DNA of 64,000 nucleotides from Rhizobium sp. 007 (GTDB lineage: Bacteria > Pseudomonadota > Alphaproteobacteria > Rhizobiales > Rhizobiaceae): contig NZ_CP064188.1 of NCBI RefSeq assembly GCF_015353075.1, positions 682,001 through 746,000 of the forward strand, written 5' to 3'. Positions within the stretch are counted from its first letter, which is position 1, and each line of letters opens with the position of its first letter. This document shows positions 8,210 to 17,225 of the stretch, in pieces. The position numbers were made by a program, and so were the translations under genes. The notes beneath the pieces are model-generated. The model saw nothing but the letters and a program-made list of their open reading frames with translations. It was not told the origin of the DNA and did not search any database.

Positions 8210-9322
8210 TCAAAAGATGACGACGGAACGGATCGACTTGCCCTCATGCATCAGGTCGAAGGCCGTGTTGATCTCGTCGAGCGGCATGGTGTGGGTGATC
8301 AGATCGTCGATGTTGATTTTCCCTTCCATGTACCAGTCGACGATCTTCGGGACGTCGGTCCGGCCACGGGCGCCACCGAAGGCCGTACCCTTCCACACAC
8401 GCCCGGTCACCAGCTGGAACGGCCTTGTCGAGATCTCCTTGCCAGCCTCAGCAACGCCGATGACGATCGATTCGCCCCAGCCGCGATGGCAGCATTCAAG
8501 TGCCTGGCGCATGACCGCTGTGTTGCCAGTGGCATCGAAAGAGAAATCCACACCCCCGCCGGTCAGATCCTGGATGGCCCCGATGACCTTGTCGTTGCCT
8601 ACTTCGTTCGGATTGATGAAGTCGGTCATGCCGAAACGGCGCGCCATCTCCGCCTTGGCGGGGTTGAGATCGACACCGATGATCCGGTCCGCGCCGACCA
8701 TGCGGGCGCCCTGGATCACGTTGAGGCCGATACCGCCGAGACCGAAGACTGCGACATTCGCACCAGGCCAGACTTTCGCCGTGTAGATGACAGCGCCGAT
8801 GCCGGTCGTCACGCCGCAGCCGATGTAGCAAATCTTGTCGAAAGGCGCGTCTTCGCGGATCTTGGCGACAGCGATCTCCGGCAACACCGTGAAATTCGAG
8901 AAGGTCGAGCAGCCCATATAGTGGAAGATTTCTCCACCGTCGCAGGAGAAGCGTGTGGTCTTGTCCGGCATCAGTCCCAGCCCCTGCGTCCCGCGGATTG
9001 ACGTGCAGAGGTTGGAGCGCCGGGAAAGACAGGTTTTGCACTCCCGGCATTCCGGCGTGTAGAGCGGAATAACATGATCCCCAACGCGCAGCGATGTCAC
9101 GCCCAGGCCCACCTCACGAACAATGCCGGCGCCCTCATGACCAAGGATTGCCGGGAACTTGCCTTCGGAATCGAGCCCGGAAAGCGTATAGGCGTCTGTA
9201 TGGCAGACCCCCGTCGCCATGATTTCGATGAGGACTTCCCCGGCCTTTGGGCCGCCGATATCGATGGTCTCGATCGACAATGGTTTGTTGGCCGCCCAGG
9301 CGACTGCAGCACGCGATTTCAT
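8210..9322 (-). CDS. frmA: S-(hydroxymethyl)glutathione dehydrogenase (class III alcohol dehydrogenase)
   Basis: This 370-residue zinc enzyme oxidises S-hydroxymethylglutathione, the adduct of formaldehyde and glutathione, to S-formylglutathione with NAD. Visible features are the catalytic zinc cysteine in [12 protein letters not shown], the GHEGAGIV motif, four structural-zinc cysteines ([15 protein letters not shown]) and the NAD-binding [13 protein letters not shown] near residue 195. Length and motifs are typical of class III ADH. ATG 9322 was chosen for the conserved N-terminus (MKSRAAVAW) and its upstream purine-rich site; an upstream extension in frame is not conserved. An operator copy lies 60 bases upstream. 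In this region it would deal with formaldehyde released by O-demethylation (inference). Confidence 0.93.
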   Translation of the reverse strand: MKSRAAVAWAANKPLSIETIDIGGPKAGEVLIEIMATGVCHTDAYTLSGLDSEGKFPAILGHEGAGIVREVGLGVTSLRVGDHVIPLYTPECRECKTCLSRRSNLCTSIRGTQGLGLMPDKTTRFSCDGGEIFHYMGCSTFSNFTVLPEIAVAKIREDAPFDKICYIGCGVTTGIGAVIYTAKVWPGANVAVFGLGGIGLNVIQGARMVGADRIIGVDLNPAKAEMARRFGMTDFINPNEVGNDKVIGAIQDLTGGGVDFSFDATGNTAVMRQALECCHRGWGESIVIGVAEAGKEISTRPFQLVTGRVWKGTAFGGARGRTDVPKIVDWYMEGKINIDDLITHTMPLDEINTAFDLMHEGKSIRSVVIF

Positions 9323-9381
9323 TAAGGAGATCCTCCCTCGGGGCAAGCCGTTTCCCGGCATTGACGTTCGTATTGGTTTGT

Positions 9382-9399
9382 AGATACTATCGAGTATCT
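9382..9399 (-). promoter_or_regulatory. GATAC-N6-GTATC operator 1 (frmA promoter)
   Basis: AGATACTATCGAGTATCT has perfect 7-base arms around ATCG. Read on the minus strand, a TTGCAA hexamer lies 5 bases before the first GATAC and a TATCTA hexamer 17 bases after it, so the second arm overlaps a plausible -10 element of the frmA promoter. The same inverted repeat occurs five more times up to 24442. Confidence 0.8.
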
Positions 9400-9692
9400 G
9401 AAATTGCAAGACGCAGTTTCGAGTTGTGTTCACATGATCTGTCCGGTGGCGCAGGCTGGCGGGCAACAGCGCGGATCACGCTCTAATCGAGAAGAGATCG
9501 GGAGGTCTGAATGTTTGACATGGCCGCAGTGCAGCTGCCGAGCAGCGGGTGGAATAAAATGAAAACATGCGGACTTGCGGTCGGCGCCGCCAAGGACCCA
9601 AAAGAAGCCGGCGATCAATCGCGTGGTTCCGCAGCGGCGGCCAGAGGCCAGCGCCTTGTCGAAGCGCCGAACGCAGCTTAGGAGGACTGGCA

Positions 9693-10049
9693 ATGGAACT
9701 CTTCGTTGAACCGACGTCAATTCTCCGGGTGCTATGTGGCCTTTGGTTCGTTCCCCACTGCATAGGCAAGATGCGCAATATCGGGCCGGCCTCGGCAACA
9801 TTCGCGAAGGCGGGATTCCATCCAGCCGCCGCATTCGTGATCACTACCATCATCGTGGAACTGATTGCCGGCGCAGGACTGGTTCTCAATATCCTTCCGA
9901 GGCTCTCCGCCGGCCTGGCTGTCGTCGTTCTGCTCGGCGCCAGCTATGCCGTCCTGCGGATAAACGGATGGAACTGGCGCTGGCAGAAGCAGGGGCCGGA
10001 ATTCATGATCTTCTGGTCGGTCGCTTGCGTCCTGGCCGTGCTTGATTGA
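9693..10049 (+). CDS. DoxX-family membrane protein
   Basis: The 118-residue protein has four hydrophobic segments and the pattern of DoxX proteins: RVLCGLWFVPHCIGKM in the first helix and FVITTIIVELIAGAGLVLNILPR in the second. ATG 9693 follows a GGAGGA site. Relatives take part in sulfur/quinone chemistry or oxidative-stress complexes, but no specific reaction can be given. The gene lies between the divergent frmA promoter and tetR; the tetR promoter overlaps its end. It may share the operator at 9382, though that site is 293 bases away. Confidence 0.78.
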   Translation: MELFVEPTSILRVLCGLWFVPHCIGKMRNIGPASATFAKAGFHPAAAFVITTIIVELIAGAGLVLNILPRLSAGLAVVVLLGASYAVLRINGWNWRWQKQGPEFMIFWSVACVLAVLD

Positions 10050-10066
10050 CGCTCGAATGTTTTAGA

Positions 10067-10082
10067 GATACTGGGGGGTATC
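10067..10082 (+). promoter_or_regulatory. GATAC-N6-GTATC operator 2 (tetR promoter)
   Basis: GATAC-TGGGGG-GTATC lies 31 bases before the tetR start. A TTGACG hexamer ends 15 bases upstream (10046-10051), so the operator covers the expected -10 region. The same -35-to-operator spacing (15-16 bases) is found at the sites at 11616, 16464 and 24427. Autoregulation by the TetR protein is likely. Confidence 0.8.
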
Positions 10083-10112
10083 CGAGTGCAATAGCAATCA
10101 GGGAGAGCAATC

Positions 10113-10715
10113 TTGGCGCGATTGACACGAGAACAGAGCCAGGCGCGGACGAAAGCAAAGCTGCTGGCGTCGGCGCGCGAGGTCGTCGCCCGCGAAGGCT
10201 ACGAGGGCGCAACCATTGAACGCATTGCAGAGGAAGCGGGCTTCAGCAAAGGGGCCTTCTACTCCAACTTCAATGGCAAGGAAGATATCTTCCTTTATCT
10301 GCTCGAAACGCATGCAGGCGAAGACGTGATCGAGCTGCAGAAACTTCTTGGGCCGATAGAAGACGCGCGAGAGTTGATCGACAGGTTGAGCAACTGGGCG
10401 CAGGAACGCTCCAGCGACCCGAGCTGGGGGATGCTGGCATTGGAGCTCTTTCGCCACGCAAGGCGCAACGCGACCTTCGGAGAGCGTCATTCGAATCTGT
10501 TCCGCGCGCAATGGGAAGGACTCGGCAAGATCCTGCTCCGACTGTTCCCGGAAGGCAAGGCGCCCGCCGGACCGACAGCGCTCGGCGGCATCGTCTTCGA
10601 ACTCACCTATGGCGCTGCCTCGAGCTTCACCAACGGCCCGACGGTTGGCGAGCTTGTGAAAGTCACCCTAATGTCGATGCACGAGGCCTATGGTATCAAA
10701 GCAATGGTGAGCTGA
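10113..10715 (+). CDS. TetR/AcrR-family transcriptional regulator (proposed master repressor of the 8-28 kb regulon)
   Basis: The 200-residue protein has an N-terminal TetR DNA-binding domain: residues 10-60 with ATIERIAEEAGFSKGAFYSNF and the following KEDIF. A helical ligand-binding domain comes after it. The start is TTG 10113 after GGGAGAG. Its promoter carries operator 2, and five more copies of the same inverted repeat sit at operons up to 24.4 kb. No other regulator gene lies in this 20-kb block. I therefore infer that it binds GATAC-N6-GTATC, represses these operons and is released by an aromatic substrate or intermediate. The DNA-site assignment is inference; the family call is firm. 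Confidence 0.88.
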   Translation: MARLTREQSQARTKAKLLASAREVVAREGYEGATIERIAEEAGFSKGAFYSNFNGKEDIFLYLLETHAGEDVIELQKLLGPIEDARELIDRLSNWAQERSSDPSWGMLALELFRHARRNATFGERHSNLFRAQWEGLGKILLRLFPEGKAPAGPTALGGIVFELTYGAASSFTNGPTVGELVKVTLMSMHEAYGIKAMVS

Positions 10716-10901
10716 GCCTCCGCATCAGCATTCAAACACAACCTCTCCGGCCTCGCACGATCTCCGGGAGTGGCGGCGCTGCAATGACGATTCGATTGGT
10801 TGCTTGGGGGCTACGTTTTTCCGGCCGATATAGGATCGTCGGGGCGACGATTTTCGAACAAGCAGAGCCCGCGACACATGTTGGCCGCGGGCGGGTACTG
10901 A

Positions 10902-11318
10902 TCAGCCGCCTGCCTTTCTGCCGAAGGTCGGGCGCACTGCAAGCGCCCCGTCGCCTGCGAGAACAACCGCGGCCAAACCGACGATCCACAGTGCCAAGAA
11001 CTCCCATCCGCCATTCGGGTTGGTGAAGAAGAATCCGGCCGCGGCATGGACTGTGATGATTGCGCCGAGCAACACCGGAATCAGCACTAGCGCTGCCACG
11101 CGGGCAAAGAAGCCTGCGACTAGGGCAAGGCCCCCCAAAGTCTCGAGTGCTATCGTCAGGTATGCGAGGGCAGGGGGCAGGCCGAGGCTTACAAAGAACT
11201 GCGCAGTTCCGGACGGCGTGAAAACGAAAACCTTCAAGCCGGCATGGGCGAGAAAAAGAAGCCCGAGTGTCACCCGCAGCATGAGGATGGCGTAAGGGGC
11301 GGTGCGTGTATCTATCAT
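10902..11318 (-). CDS. DoxX-family membrane protein
   Basis: This 138-residue protein has four predicted membrane helices with the DoxX signature: MLRVTLGLLFLAHAGLKV near the start, then LTIALETLGGLALVAGFFARVAALVLIPVLLGAI and a C-terminal GGWEFLALWIVGLAAVVL. It is a second, longer DoxX protein and is not closely similar to the one at 9693. It is encoded on the minus strand between tetR and the ABC transporter operon. It has no clear operator copy of its own nearer than 11616. Its biochemical role is unknown. Confidence 0.85.
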   Translation of the reverse strand: MIDTRTAPYAILMLRVTLGLLFLAHAGLKVFVFTPSGTAQFFVSLGLPPALAYLTIALETLGGLALVAGFFARVAALVLIPVLLGAIITVHAAAGFFFTNPNGGWEFLALWIVGLAAVVLAGDGALAVRPTFGRKAGG

Positions 11319-11615
11319 TTATGTGTCTCCTGTTGGTCTGGTGGATTGGCGCAGCATCCGTCCGGTCCTGAGCCCGGCAAGGCTTCTGGCGATCTTCGAT
11401 GTTTGCAACGGTGTCGCCGTTGACCGGGAAGGCGAGGGTCTCGCTCGGACCGGCGACCGGCCGGCGTACAAATGATCGCTCTTCCATTTGGTCCCCCAAC
11501 CGCTCGCCCCGGGTTTGCAGATGCCCGGAGCACCCGCCAACGGCCGCCTCACATCACTGCATCCGACGGTTTTCATTACACTTCAAACTGTGCATTGACA
11601 TACCAGCCGGACTTC

Positions 11616-11633
11616 AGATACTTTATGGTATCT
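11616..11633 (+). promoter_or_regulatory. GATAC-N6-GTATC operator 3 (ABC importer operon promoter)
   Basis: AGATAC-TTTATG-GTATCT has perfect 6-base arms. TTGACA at 11595-11600 and ATACTT at 11618-11623, 17 bases apart, form a good sigma-70-type promoter whose -10 lies inside the operator. The transporter operon starts at 11714. Confidence 0.82.
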
Positions 11634-11713
11634 TGAGGATTGTCAAGCGGCGCCACTGAGGAGATACGGCGCGGGCAACTCGGGAGTGAGTGAACAGCCC
11701 CAGGGAGGATAGG

Positions 11714-12511
11714 ATGGCTGTGGATCTGCAAGCTACCGGCAGCGGCTGCCCCGTGCTTTCCGTCGAAAATATCGACGTTCGCTTTGGCGGCATACACGCG
11801 CTTAAGGGCGTCTCGCTCAGCGTGAATGCAGGCGAGATATGCGGGCTGATTGGCCCGAACGGCGCCGGAAAAACGACGCTGTTCAACTCCATTACCCGGC
11901 TCAGCGCGGTGACTGCCGGTTCCGTTCGCCTCTGCGGTCGAACGATTGAAGCCGTGCCCGCGCGCCAGATCATCCGTCTGGGTATAGCGCGCACGTTTCA
12001 GAACCTCGGCATCTACGGCGGAATGACGGTTCTGGAAAACGTCATGCTCGGCGCTCACCATTTGATGGGCGGTCGCATTGTCGAAGCGATGCTTCGACCC
12101 GGGCGCGCCCATCACAGGGAAAGCGAGACCAGACAGCGTTGCCGGGCGATCCTTGATGAACTAAACCTCTCCGGCGTTGCCGACAAGGCGGCGGGCTCGC
12201 TGCCCTACGCGACCCAAAAGCGCATGGAGATCGCCCGAGCGCTTGCCTCGTGTCCCACCGTACTCCTCCTCGACGAGCCGGCGGGCGGCCTTACCCACGG
12301 CGAGGTCGCCGAATTCGGTGAGCTCGTATCGCGCGTCCGCGACGATCATGGCGTCACGGTCATCCTGATCGAGCATCATATGGGGCTGGTCATGACCCTC
12401 TGCGACCGTATCGAGGTTTTCCATCTCGGTCGCAATTTGGCGAGCGGCACGCCCGCGCAGGTGAAGGCCAATCCGGCGGTCATCGATGCCTATCTGGGGA
12501 GGACACAATGA
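11714..12511 (+). CDS. Branched-chain/aromatic acid ABC transporter, ATP-binding protein (LivG type)
   Basis: This 265-residue ATPase of the HAAT (Liv) importer family has Walker A GPNGAGKTT near residue 51, a LivG-style signature (SLPYATQKRMEIARAL near residue 162) and Walker B VLLLDEPAGGL near residue 186, followed by the switch histidine in IEHHMG. ATG 11714 follows AGGGAGGAT and was preferred to an upstream start at 11690. It opens a five-gene operon with LivF, LivH, LivM and a binding protein. The operon is preceded by operator 3, which ties uptake to the P450 region. The likely cargo is an aromatic or carboxylic acid (inference). Confidence 0.92.
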   Translation: MAVDLQATGSGCPVLSVENIDVRFGGIHALKGVSLSVNAGEICGLIGPNGAGKTTLFNSITRLSAVTAGSVRLCGRTIEAVPARQIIRLGIARTFQNLGIYGGMTVLENVMLGAHHLMGGRIVEAMLRPGRAHHRESETRQRCRAILDELNLSGVADKAAGSLPYATQKRMEIARALASCPTVLLLDEPAGGLTHGEVAEFGELVSRVRDDHGVTVILIEHHMGLVMTLCDRIEVFHLGRNLASGTPAQVKANPAVIDAYLGRTQ

Positions 12512-13218
12512 CGATGCTGCAGGTGAAGGGGCTATCTGCCGGATATGGCGCAGCCGATGTTCTGCATGGCATCGACTTTTCCGTCGAGCAAGGCACCATC
12601 GTGGCGCTACTTGGATCGAACGGCGCCGGAAAGACGACGATCCTCAGAGCGCTGTCCGGGCTCATATCGGCGCGGGGGACGATCGATTTTTGCGGCGCGA
12701 ATCTTAACCGCTGCAATGCGGCACAAAGGGTGGCGCTTGGTCTTGCGCACATACCGCAGGGCCGCGGAACCTTCGGTGACTTCACCGTCGAAGAGAACCT
12801 TGCGGCTGGCGCGTACACGATCGGCGACAGGCAGCAGATCGCTGCCGACATGCAGCGGTGGTACTCGGCCTTTCCAAGGCTCGCTGAACGCCGGCGGCAG
12901 CAGGCCGGTAGCCTCAGCGGCGGCGAGCAGCAGATGCTGGCAATTGCCCGGGCTCTCATGTCGCGCCCGAAGCTCCTGATGTGCGACGAGCCTTCGCTCG
13001 GCCTTGCGCCAGCGATTACCGAAGAAATCTTCGAGATATTCAAGTCACTCAATCGGGAGCACGGCATGACACTTCTCATCGTCGAGCAGAACGCCGACCT
13101 CACCCTCCAATTCGCGGACATGGCTCACGTCCTAGAGTCCGGATCCTTCACGGTGAGCGGAGCGGCGCGGGATCTTTTGGGCAACGAAGCCGTCCAGCAA
13201 TCCTATCTGGGGGTGTAA
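12508..13218 (+). CDS. ABC transporter ATP-binding protein (LivF type)
   Basis: The 236-residue second ATPase of the importer has Walker A GSNGAGKTT, a canonical LSGGEQQMLAIARAL signature and Walker B LLMCDEPSLGLAP. It overlaps the LivG gene by 4 bases (ATGA), which indicates translational coupling. LivF/LivG heterodimers power HAAT importers. Nothing unusual is seen. Confidence 0.93.
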   Translation: MTMLQVKGLSAGYGAADVLHGIDFSVEQGTIVALLGSNGAGKTTILRALSGLISARGTIDFCGANLNRCNAAQRVALGLAHIPQGRGTFGDFTVEENLAAGAYTIGDRQQIAADMQRWYSAFPRLAERRRQQAGSLSGGEQQMLAIARALMSRPKLLMCDEPSLGLAPAITEEIFEIFKSLNREHGMTLLIVEQNADLTLQFADMAHVLESGSFTVSGAARDLLGNEAVQQSYLGV

Positions 13219-13219
13219 G

Positions 13220-14101
13220 ATGGAATTGTTCTTCCAACTTGTTGTCGATGGCCTGGCTTCCGGCGCTATCTACGCTTCGCTGGCGCTGGCACTGGTTCTG
13301 ATCTTTCGAGCAACGCGGATCGTCAATTTCGGTCAGGGCGAGATGGCCACCTTCTCCGCCTACTGTGCTTGGCAGCTCTGCGAATGGGGCATGCCGATGT
13401 TGCTTTCCTTTCTTGTCGTCGGTGCCTTGGCGTTTTTGCTCGGCATCGGCGTTTTCCGTTTCGTCATCAGGCCGGTTTCCAGGGCTCCGGTCGAAGCTGC
13501 CGTCGTCGTGACCCTCGGGCTCTTCGTCGTCTTCCAGGCGCTGTCCTTGTGGCTCTGGGGCTCCGATCAGCGCGCCTTTCCTTCGATGTTCCCGAATGTC
13601 GGCTGGGATCTCCTTGGCGTGCGCGTGACGACCAGCGCGGTCGGCATCGTTGCCGCTCTGCTCTGTCTCGCCGTGGCCGCGGGGGCGATCTTTCGGTTCA
13701 CAAGGCTTGGCCTTGGCATGCGAGCTTCCGCCTATGACGGCGAGAAGAGCCTTCTCGTCGGCATCCCGGTCGAGCGAATGCTGATGCTCGGCTGGGGTCT
13801 TGCGGCGCTGATTGGGTTCGTCGCGGCCTTGCTGGTCGGGCCACGGTTGTTCCTGAGCCCGACGATGATGATGCCGATCCTGCTCTACGCCTTGGCGTCG
13901 GCCACCCTTGGCGGCTGGGATAGTCCGCTCGGGGCTATGATCGGCGGCCTGATCGTCGGCGTCGCCGAAAGCCTTGGCGCAACATTCCTGCCCTTCATCG
14001 GTGCGGACCTGCGCGTGGTGATCCCAATCATCGTCACTCTCGTGGTCCTGCTCGTTCGGCCGGTCGGTCTTTTTGGTACTCGCACGGTGATCAAGCTATG
14101 A
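13220..14101 (+). CDS. ABC transporter permease (LivH type)
   Basis: This is a 293-residue integral membrane protein with about eight hydrophobic segments. The family-typical N-terminus is GLASGAIYASLALALVLIFRATRIVNFGQGEMA, containing the conserved N-F-(G/A)-Q-G-E. It follows the LivF stop by one base. It forms the membrane channel with the LivM-type permease encoded next. Confidence 0.92.
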   Translation: MELFFQLVVDGLASGAIYASLALALVLIFRATRIVNFGQGEMATFSAYCAWQLCEWGMPMLLSFLVVGALAFLLGIGVFRFVIRPVSRAPVEAAVVVTLGLFVVFQALSLWLWGSDQRAFPSMFPNVGWDLLGVRVTTSAVGIVAALLCLAVAAGAIFRFTRLGLGMRASAYDGEKSLLVGIPVERMLMLGWGLAALIGFVAALLVGPRLFLSPTMMMPILLYALASATLGGWDSPLGAMIGGLIVGVAESLGATFLPFIGADLRVVIPIIVTLVVLLVRPVGLFGTRTVIKL

Positions 14102-15108
14102 ACATGCTACGTCTTCGATTTGCCCCCGCGGCTCTTGGCTCGATTGCTGCGCTCAGTCTGCCTCTCGTCGTTCCGAACTTCCTGCTGTTCGAATTCAGCA
14201 TCGCCGTCTCATATGGAATTGCGATTCTCGGCTTGAATCTTCTCCTCGGCTTCACGGGACAGATCTGCCTGGCCCAAGGTGCGCTGTTCGGGGTGGGGGC
14301 CTACACGACTGCCATTCTCAATGTCAGCTTCGGCTGGGATCCCTTAGCGACACTGCCATTTGCGGCCATCGTCGCTGGCCTGATTGGCGTCGTCGTCGGG
14401 CTCCCTGGCTTGAGGCTGCAAGGGCTGCAGCTCGCAATCATCACCTTCGGTGTCGCGTCGGCATTTCCGCAGCTCCTGTTGAAAATGGACACGCTCACCG
14501 GCGGCGTCACCGGGCTTGCGACAGATCAGCCGATGGCGCCGATATGGTTCCCGGGAAGCCAGGAGATTTGGCTTTACGGGTTGTCGCTGATCTGTGCTGC
14601 CATTTCAATCATCGTGGTCACCCGGCTCCTCCGCGGCGATACCGGTCGCATGTTGCGCGCCCTGCGTGACAATCCGGTGATCGCCGAGGCACTGGGCGTC
14701 AACCTGACGATGGGCCGACTGGCAGCCTTTGCCGTGAGTTCCGCGCTCGCGGGTCTCGGCGGAGGGCTCTTTTGCGTCCTGAATGGCTTCATCAGCCCGC
14801 AGTCTTTCCTGCCGATGAAATCGATCGACATCCTGATAGGCGGTATCGTCGGCGGGATCATCAGCATTCCCGGTGCCTTCATCGGGGCCATCTTCGTCGT
14901 CTTCGTGCCGGGCTTCACGACCGACATCAATCCTGCGCTCGGTGGGCTGATCTACGGCCTCTGCCTGATCGCCATGATGATGGTCGCGCGCCGCGGCATC
15001 GCCGGGTTCCGGGTCGAGGAGCTCAAGAAGGCAGTCTTGCGCATATTCAAGTTCAAGGTTCTGTCGCGGATTCCGGGGCCTGTTCCCGGTCAATTGGGAG
15101 GAGAATGA
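14098..15108 (+). CDS. ABC transporter permease (LivM type)
   Basis: The 336-residue permease has the LivM motifs NLLLGFTGQICLAQGALFGVGAYT near residue 45 and GRMLRALRDNPVIAEALGVN (the EAA-like cytoplasmic loop) near residue 183. It overlaps livH by 4 bases. Together they form the transmembrane pore of the HAAT importer. Confidence 0.92.
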   Translation: MNMLRLRFAPAALGSIAALSLPLVVPNFLLFEFSIAVSYGIAILGLNLLLGFTGQICLAQGALFGVGAYTTAILNVSFGWDPLATLPFAAIVAGLIGVVVGLPGLRLQGLQLAIITFGVASAFPQLLLKMDTLTGGVTGLATDQPMAPIWFPGSQEIWLYGLSLICAAISIIVVTRLLRGDTGRMLRALRDNPVIAEALGVNLTMGRLAAFAVSSALAGLGGGLFCVLNGFISPQSFLPMKSIDILIGGIVGGIISIPGAFIGAIFVVFVPGFTTDINPALGGLIYGLCLIAMMMVARRGIAGFRVEELKKAVLRIFKFKVLSRIPGPVPGQLGGE

Positions 15109-15109
15109 A

Positions 15110-16351
15110 ATGCCGAGACGCGTACTACGAGGAGTTTCCATGATGCTGGGGGCGCTCGCCTTCACGGGGCTTATAGCCGCAACGCCGAGGGCGCAGGAGA
15201 CTGCATCACCAGGCATCACGGATGATGCGGTGAGGATTGGCATCTCAGGTCCGCTGACCGGCCCTGTCGCTGCGATCGGGGCGATTGCCGAAGGGATCAA
15301 GACAAAGGTCGATGCGATCAATGCAGCGGGCGGCGTCAAGATGGGTGATGACAAGACGCGAAAGATCGAACTGATCGTGGAGGATGACGGACTTGATCCG
15401 CAACGCACGCTCACCAACGTACGCAAGCTCGTCGAGCGCGAGGAGGTGTTCGCCGTCCTGGCAACTGCGGGAACGCCGAACAACCAGGCGATCGGCCGGT
15501 ATGTGACGCAACGCGAGGTGCCGAATCTCTTCATGTATTCGGGCGTCCACGAGCTCGCCGGGCCCGAGTGGGAGATCGGGCTTGTTCCGTCCTTCACCAC
15601 GGAAGCTGCGGCATTCGCGCGCTATCTGCTGGACACCAAGCCCGAAGCGAAGATCGCCCTTCTCTATCTGAACACCGAGACGGGGCAAACCTTCCAGAAG
15701 GCACTGGAGGATGCAGTGAGCACGTCCAACATCAAGATCATCGCCTCCCAGCCCGTAACATCGGCCGACCCAACCGTCGAAACCCAGCTTTCGACGCTGA
15801 AGGCGTCGGGTGCTGATACGTTGGTTGTGATCACAGGTCCGAAGCAGGGCGCCGAAGCGGTGCGCTTCGCCACGGAAAGCGGCTGGAAGCCAACGACGCT
15901 CGTGTCGAACATCGCGGCCTCCGTCGCTTCACTGAAACCGGCGGGCCTCGAAAATGCGAAAGGCGTGATCACGAGCCAGTACCTGAAGCAGGTGAATGCA
16001 GCGGCGCCCGGCGAGGACGCGGGCGTGAAGCGTTACATTGCCGACCATGAAGCCGCGAGGGCCAGCTTCGCCATCGATGATGCGCTCGGTCAGGTCGGAT
16101 ATGCGACCGGCGAGGCGCTCGTGAAGGTACTCGAATCGATGAAGGACCCGACCCGTGCGGCGATGATGGAGACCGCTCGAAATCTCGGGGGCGTTCAATT
16201 GGATCTTCTTTTGCCCGGCATCACACTGAACACGAAAAGCGGGGAGGACGTCTATCCGATCGAGTCGCTGCAGCTCTTCCAGTTCGACGGTGCGGCCTAC
16301 CAGCCCGTCGGTTCGATGATCTCTTTTGAAGGAAAGACGCCGTCGCATTGA
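15110..16351 (+). CDS. ABC transporter periplasmic substrate-binding protein (HAAT family)
   Basis: The 413-residue protein begins with a signal peptide (basic MPRRVLRG, a hydrophobic core LGALAFTGLIAAT, cleavage probably near PRAQE). The mature part is a Peripla_BP_6 domain starting VRIGISGPLTGPVAAIG. Binding proteins of this type in catabolic regions often bind aromatic acids rather than leucine. It ends the importer operon and is followed by a strong rho-independent terminator at 16374-16397, so the operon stops here. Confidence 0.92.
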   Translation: MPRRVLRGVSMMLGALAFTGLIAATPRAQETASPGITDDAVRIGISGPLTGPVAAIGAIAEGIKTKVDAINAAGGVKMGDDKTRKIELIVEDDGLDPQRTLTNVRKLVEREEVFAVLATAGTPNNQAIGRYVTQREVPNLFMYSGVHELAGPEWEIGLVPSFTTEAAAFARYLLDTKPEAKIALLYLNTETGQTFQKALEDAVSTSNIKIIASQPVTSADPTVETQLSTLKASGADTLVVITGPKQGAEAVRFATESGWKPTTLVSNIAASVASLKPAGLENAKGVITSQYLKQVNAAAPGEDAGVKRYIADHEAARASFAIDDALGQVGYATGEALVKVLESMKDPTRAAMMETARNLGGVQLDLLLPGITLNTKSGEDVYPIESLQLFQFDGAAYQPVGSMISFEGKTPSH

Positions 16352-16373
16352 CTGTGACCGACAGCTTTGCCGA

Positions 16374-16397
16374 GGGGCGCTCAGGCGCCCCTTTTTT
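16374..16397 (+). terminator. Rho-independent terminator of the ABC importer operon
   Basis: A perfect 7-base stem GGGGCGC / GCGCCCC with loop TCAG is followed by six T residues. It lies 22 bases after the binding-protein stop codon. Confidence 0.92.
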
Positions 16398-16463
16398 CTG
16401 CCTTGCTCGCAGAACCAGGTTCAGCGGCGTGCAGATTTAGTATTGACATTCTAATAGGAATTT

Positions 16464-16481
16464 GGATACTAACGGGTATCC
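16464..16481 (+). promoter_or_regulatory. GATAC-N6-GTATC operator 4 (aldolase-ferredoxin-transhydrogenase operon promoter)
   Basis: GGATAC-TAACGG-GTATCC has perfect 6-base arms. TTGACA at 16443-16448 and ATACTA at 16466-16471 (17-base spacing) form the promoter, with the -10 inside the operator as at 11616. It precedes the seven-gene operon 16551-22407. Confidence 0.82.
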
Positions 16482-16550
16482 TAAGACGGCGAAGACCAAG
16501 GCAGCAAGGCTTGTGGGTGTCGCCGGGAAGGGCCGCCGCGGGAGGGCGTC

Positions 16551-17225
16551 ATGGCGAAGGTGATGCGAAATATAAAACGAACGGATGACGCGGTTGTCCG
16601 TGGGCTGGGCGCGCTCGGTGTCGCAACCGTGCACGAAGCGCAAGACAGGCGAGGTCTTCTAGCGCCTCATCTGCGGCCGATCTACCGGCCCGCCCGTATC
16701 GCAGGCAACGCGCTCACTTGCGAGGTGGCTCCGGGCGACAACTGGATGATCCACGTAGCGCTGGGTGAGGCGCGCCCGGGAGATATTCTTGTCGTCACAC
16801 CGACATCGCCCTGCGACGACGGTTATTTCGGCGATCTCCTGGCGACGTCCGCCAAGGCGATCGGCATCCGCGGCCTCATCATCGATGCCGGCGTTCGTGA
16901 CATTGCCACGCTTACGGAGGTGCAATTCCCGGTCTGGTCGAAAGCCATCTCAGCGCAGGGAACCGTGAAGGAGACCCTGGCCAATGTCCAGGTGCCGATC
17001 GTCTGTGCCGGCTGTCTGGTCAACCCGGGGGATGTCATTGTCGCCGACGACGACGGTGTTTGTGTCGTTCCGGGCGAGAACGCAGCGATGGTGCTCGAGA
17101 AGGGGCGTGCGCGGGAGCGGATGGAGGAGGAGAAGCGGTTGCGGTATGCGGCGGGCGAACTCAGTCTCGACGTGAACGACATGCGCCCGAAACTCGTGCA
17201 GAAGGGCCTTGTCTATGTCGACTGA
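16551..17225 (+). CDS. ligK: 4-carboxy-4-hydroxy-2-oxoadipate / HMG aldolase (LigK/ProA, RraA-like family)
   Basis: The 224-residue protein has the RraA fold with the class II pyruvate-aldolase residues. [24 protein letters not shown] contains the Arg-Asp pair and the metal-side glycine-rich loop, and [24 protein letters not shown] and [10 protein letters not shown] match what I remember of LigK/ProA enzymes closely along the whole length. These metal-dependent enzymes cleave 4-carboxy-4-hydroxy-2-oxoadipate to pyruvate and oxaloacetate (and 4-hydroxy-4-methyl-2-oxoglutarate to two pyruvates), the last step of the protocatechuate 4,5-cleavage and gallate pathways. It opens the operon under operator 4. 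The matching hydratase (LigJ type) is encoded at 25763. This makes the aldolase reading far more likely than an RNase E regulator. Confidence 0.85.
   Translation: MAKVMRNIKRTDDAVVRGLGALGVATVHEAQDRRGLLAPHLRPIYRPARIAGNALTCEVAPGDNWMIHVALGEARPGDILVVTPTSPCDDGYFGDLLATSAKAIGIRGLIIDAGVRDIATLTEVQFPVWSKAISAQGTVKETLANVQVPIVCAGCLVNPGDVIVADDDGVCVVPGENAAMVLEKGRARERMEEEKRLRYAAGELSLDVNDMRPKLVQKGLVYVD

Noticed and set aside
10867..10892. GCCCGCG / CGCGGGC stem between tetR and the second DoxX gene
   Set aside because: No T-run on either strand and a 12-base loop; too weak to call as a terminator.
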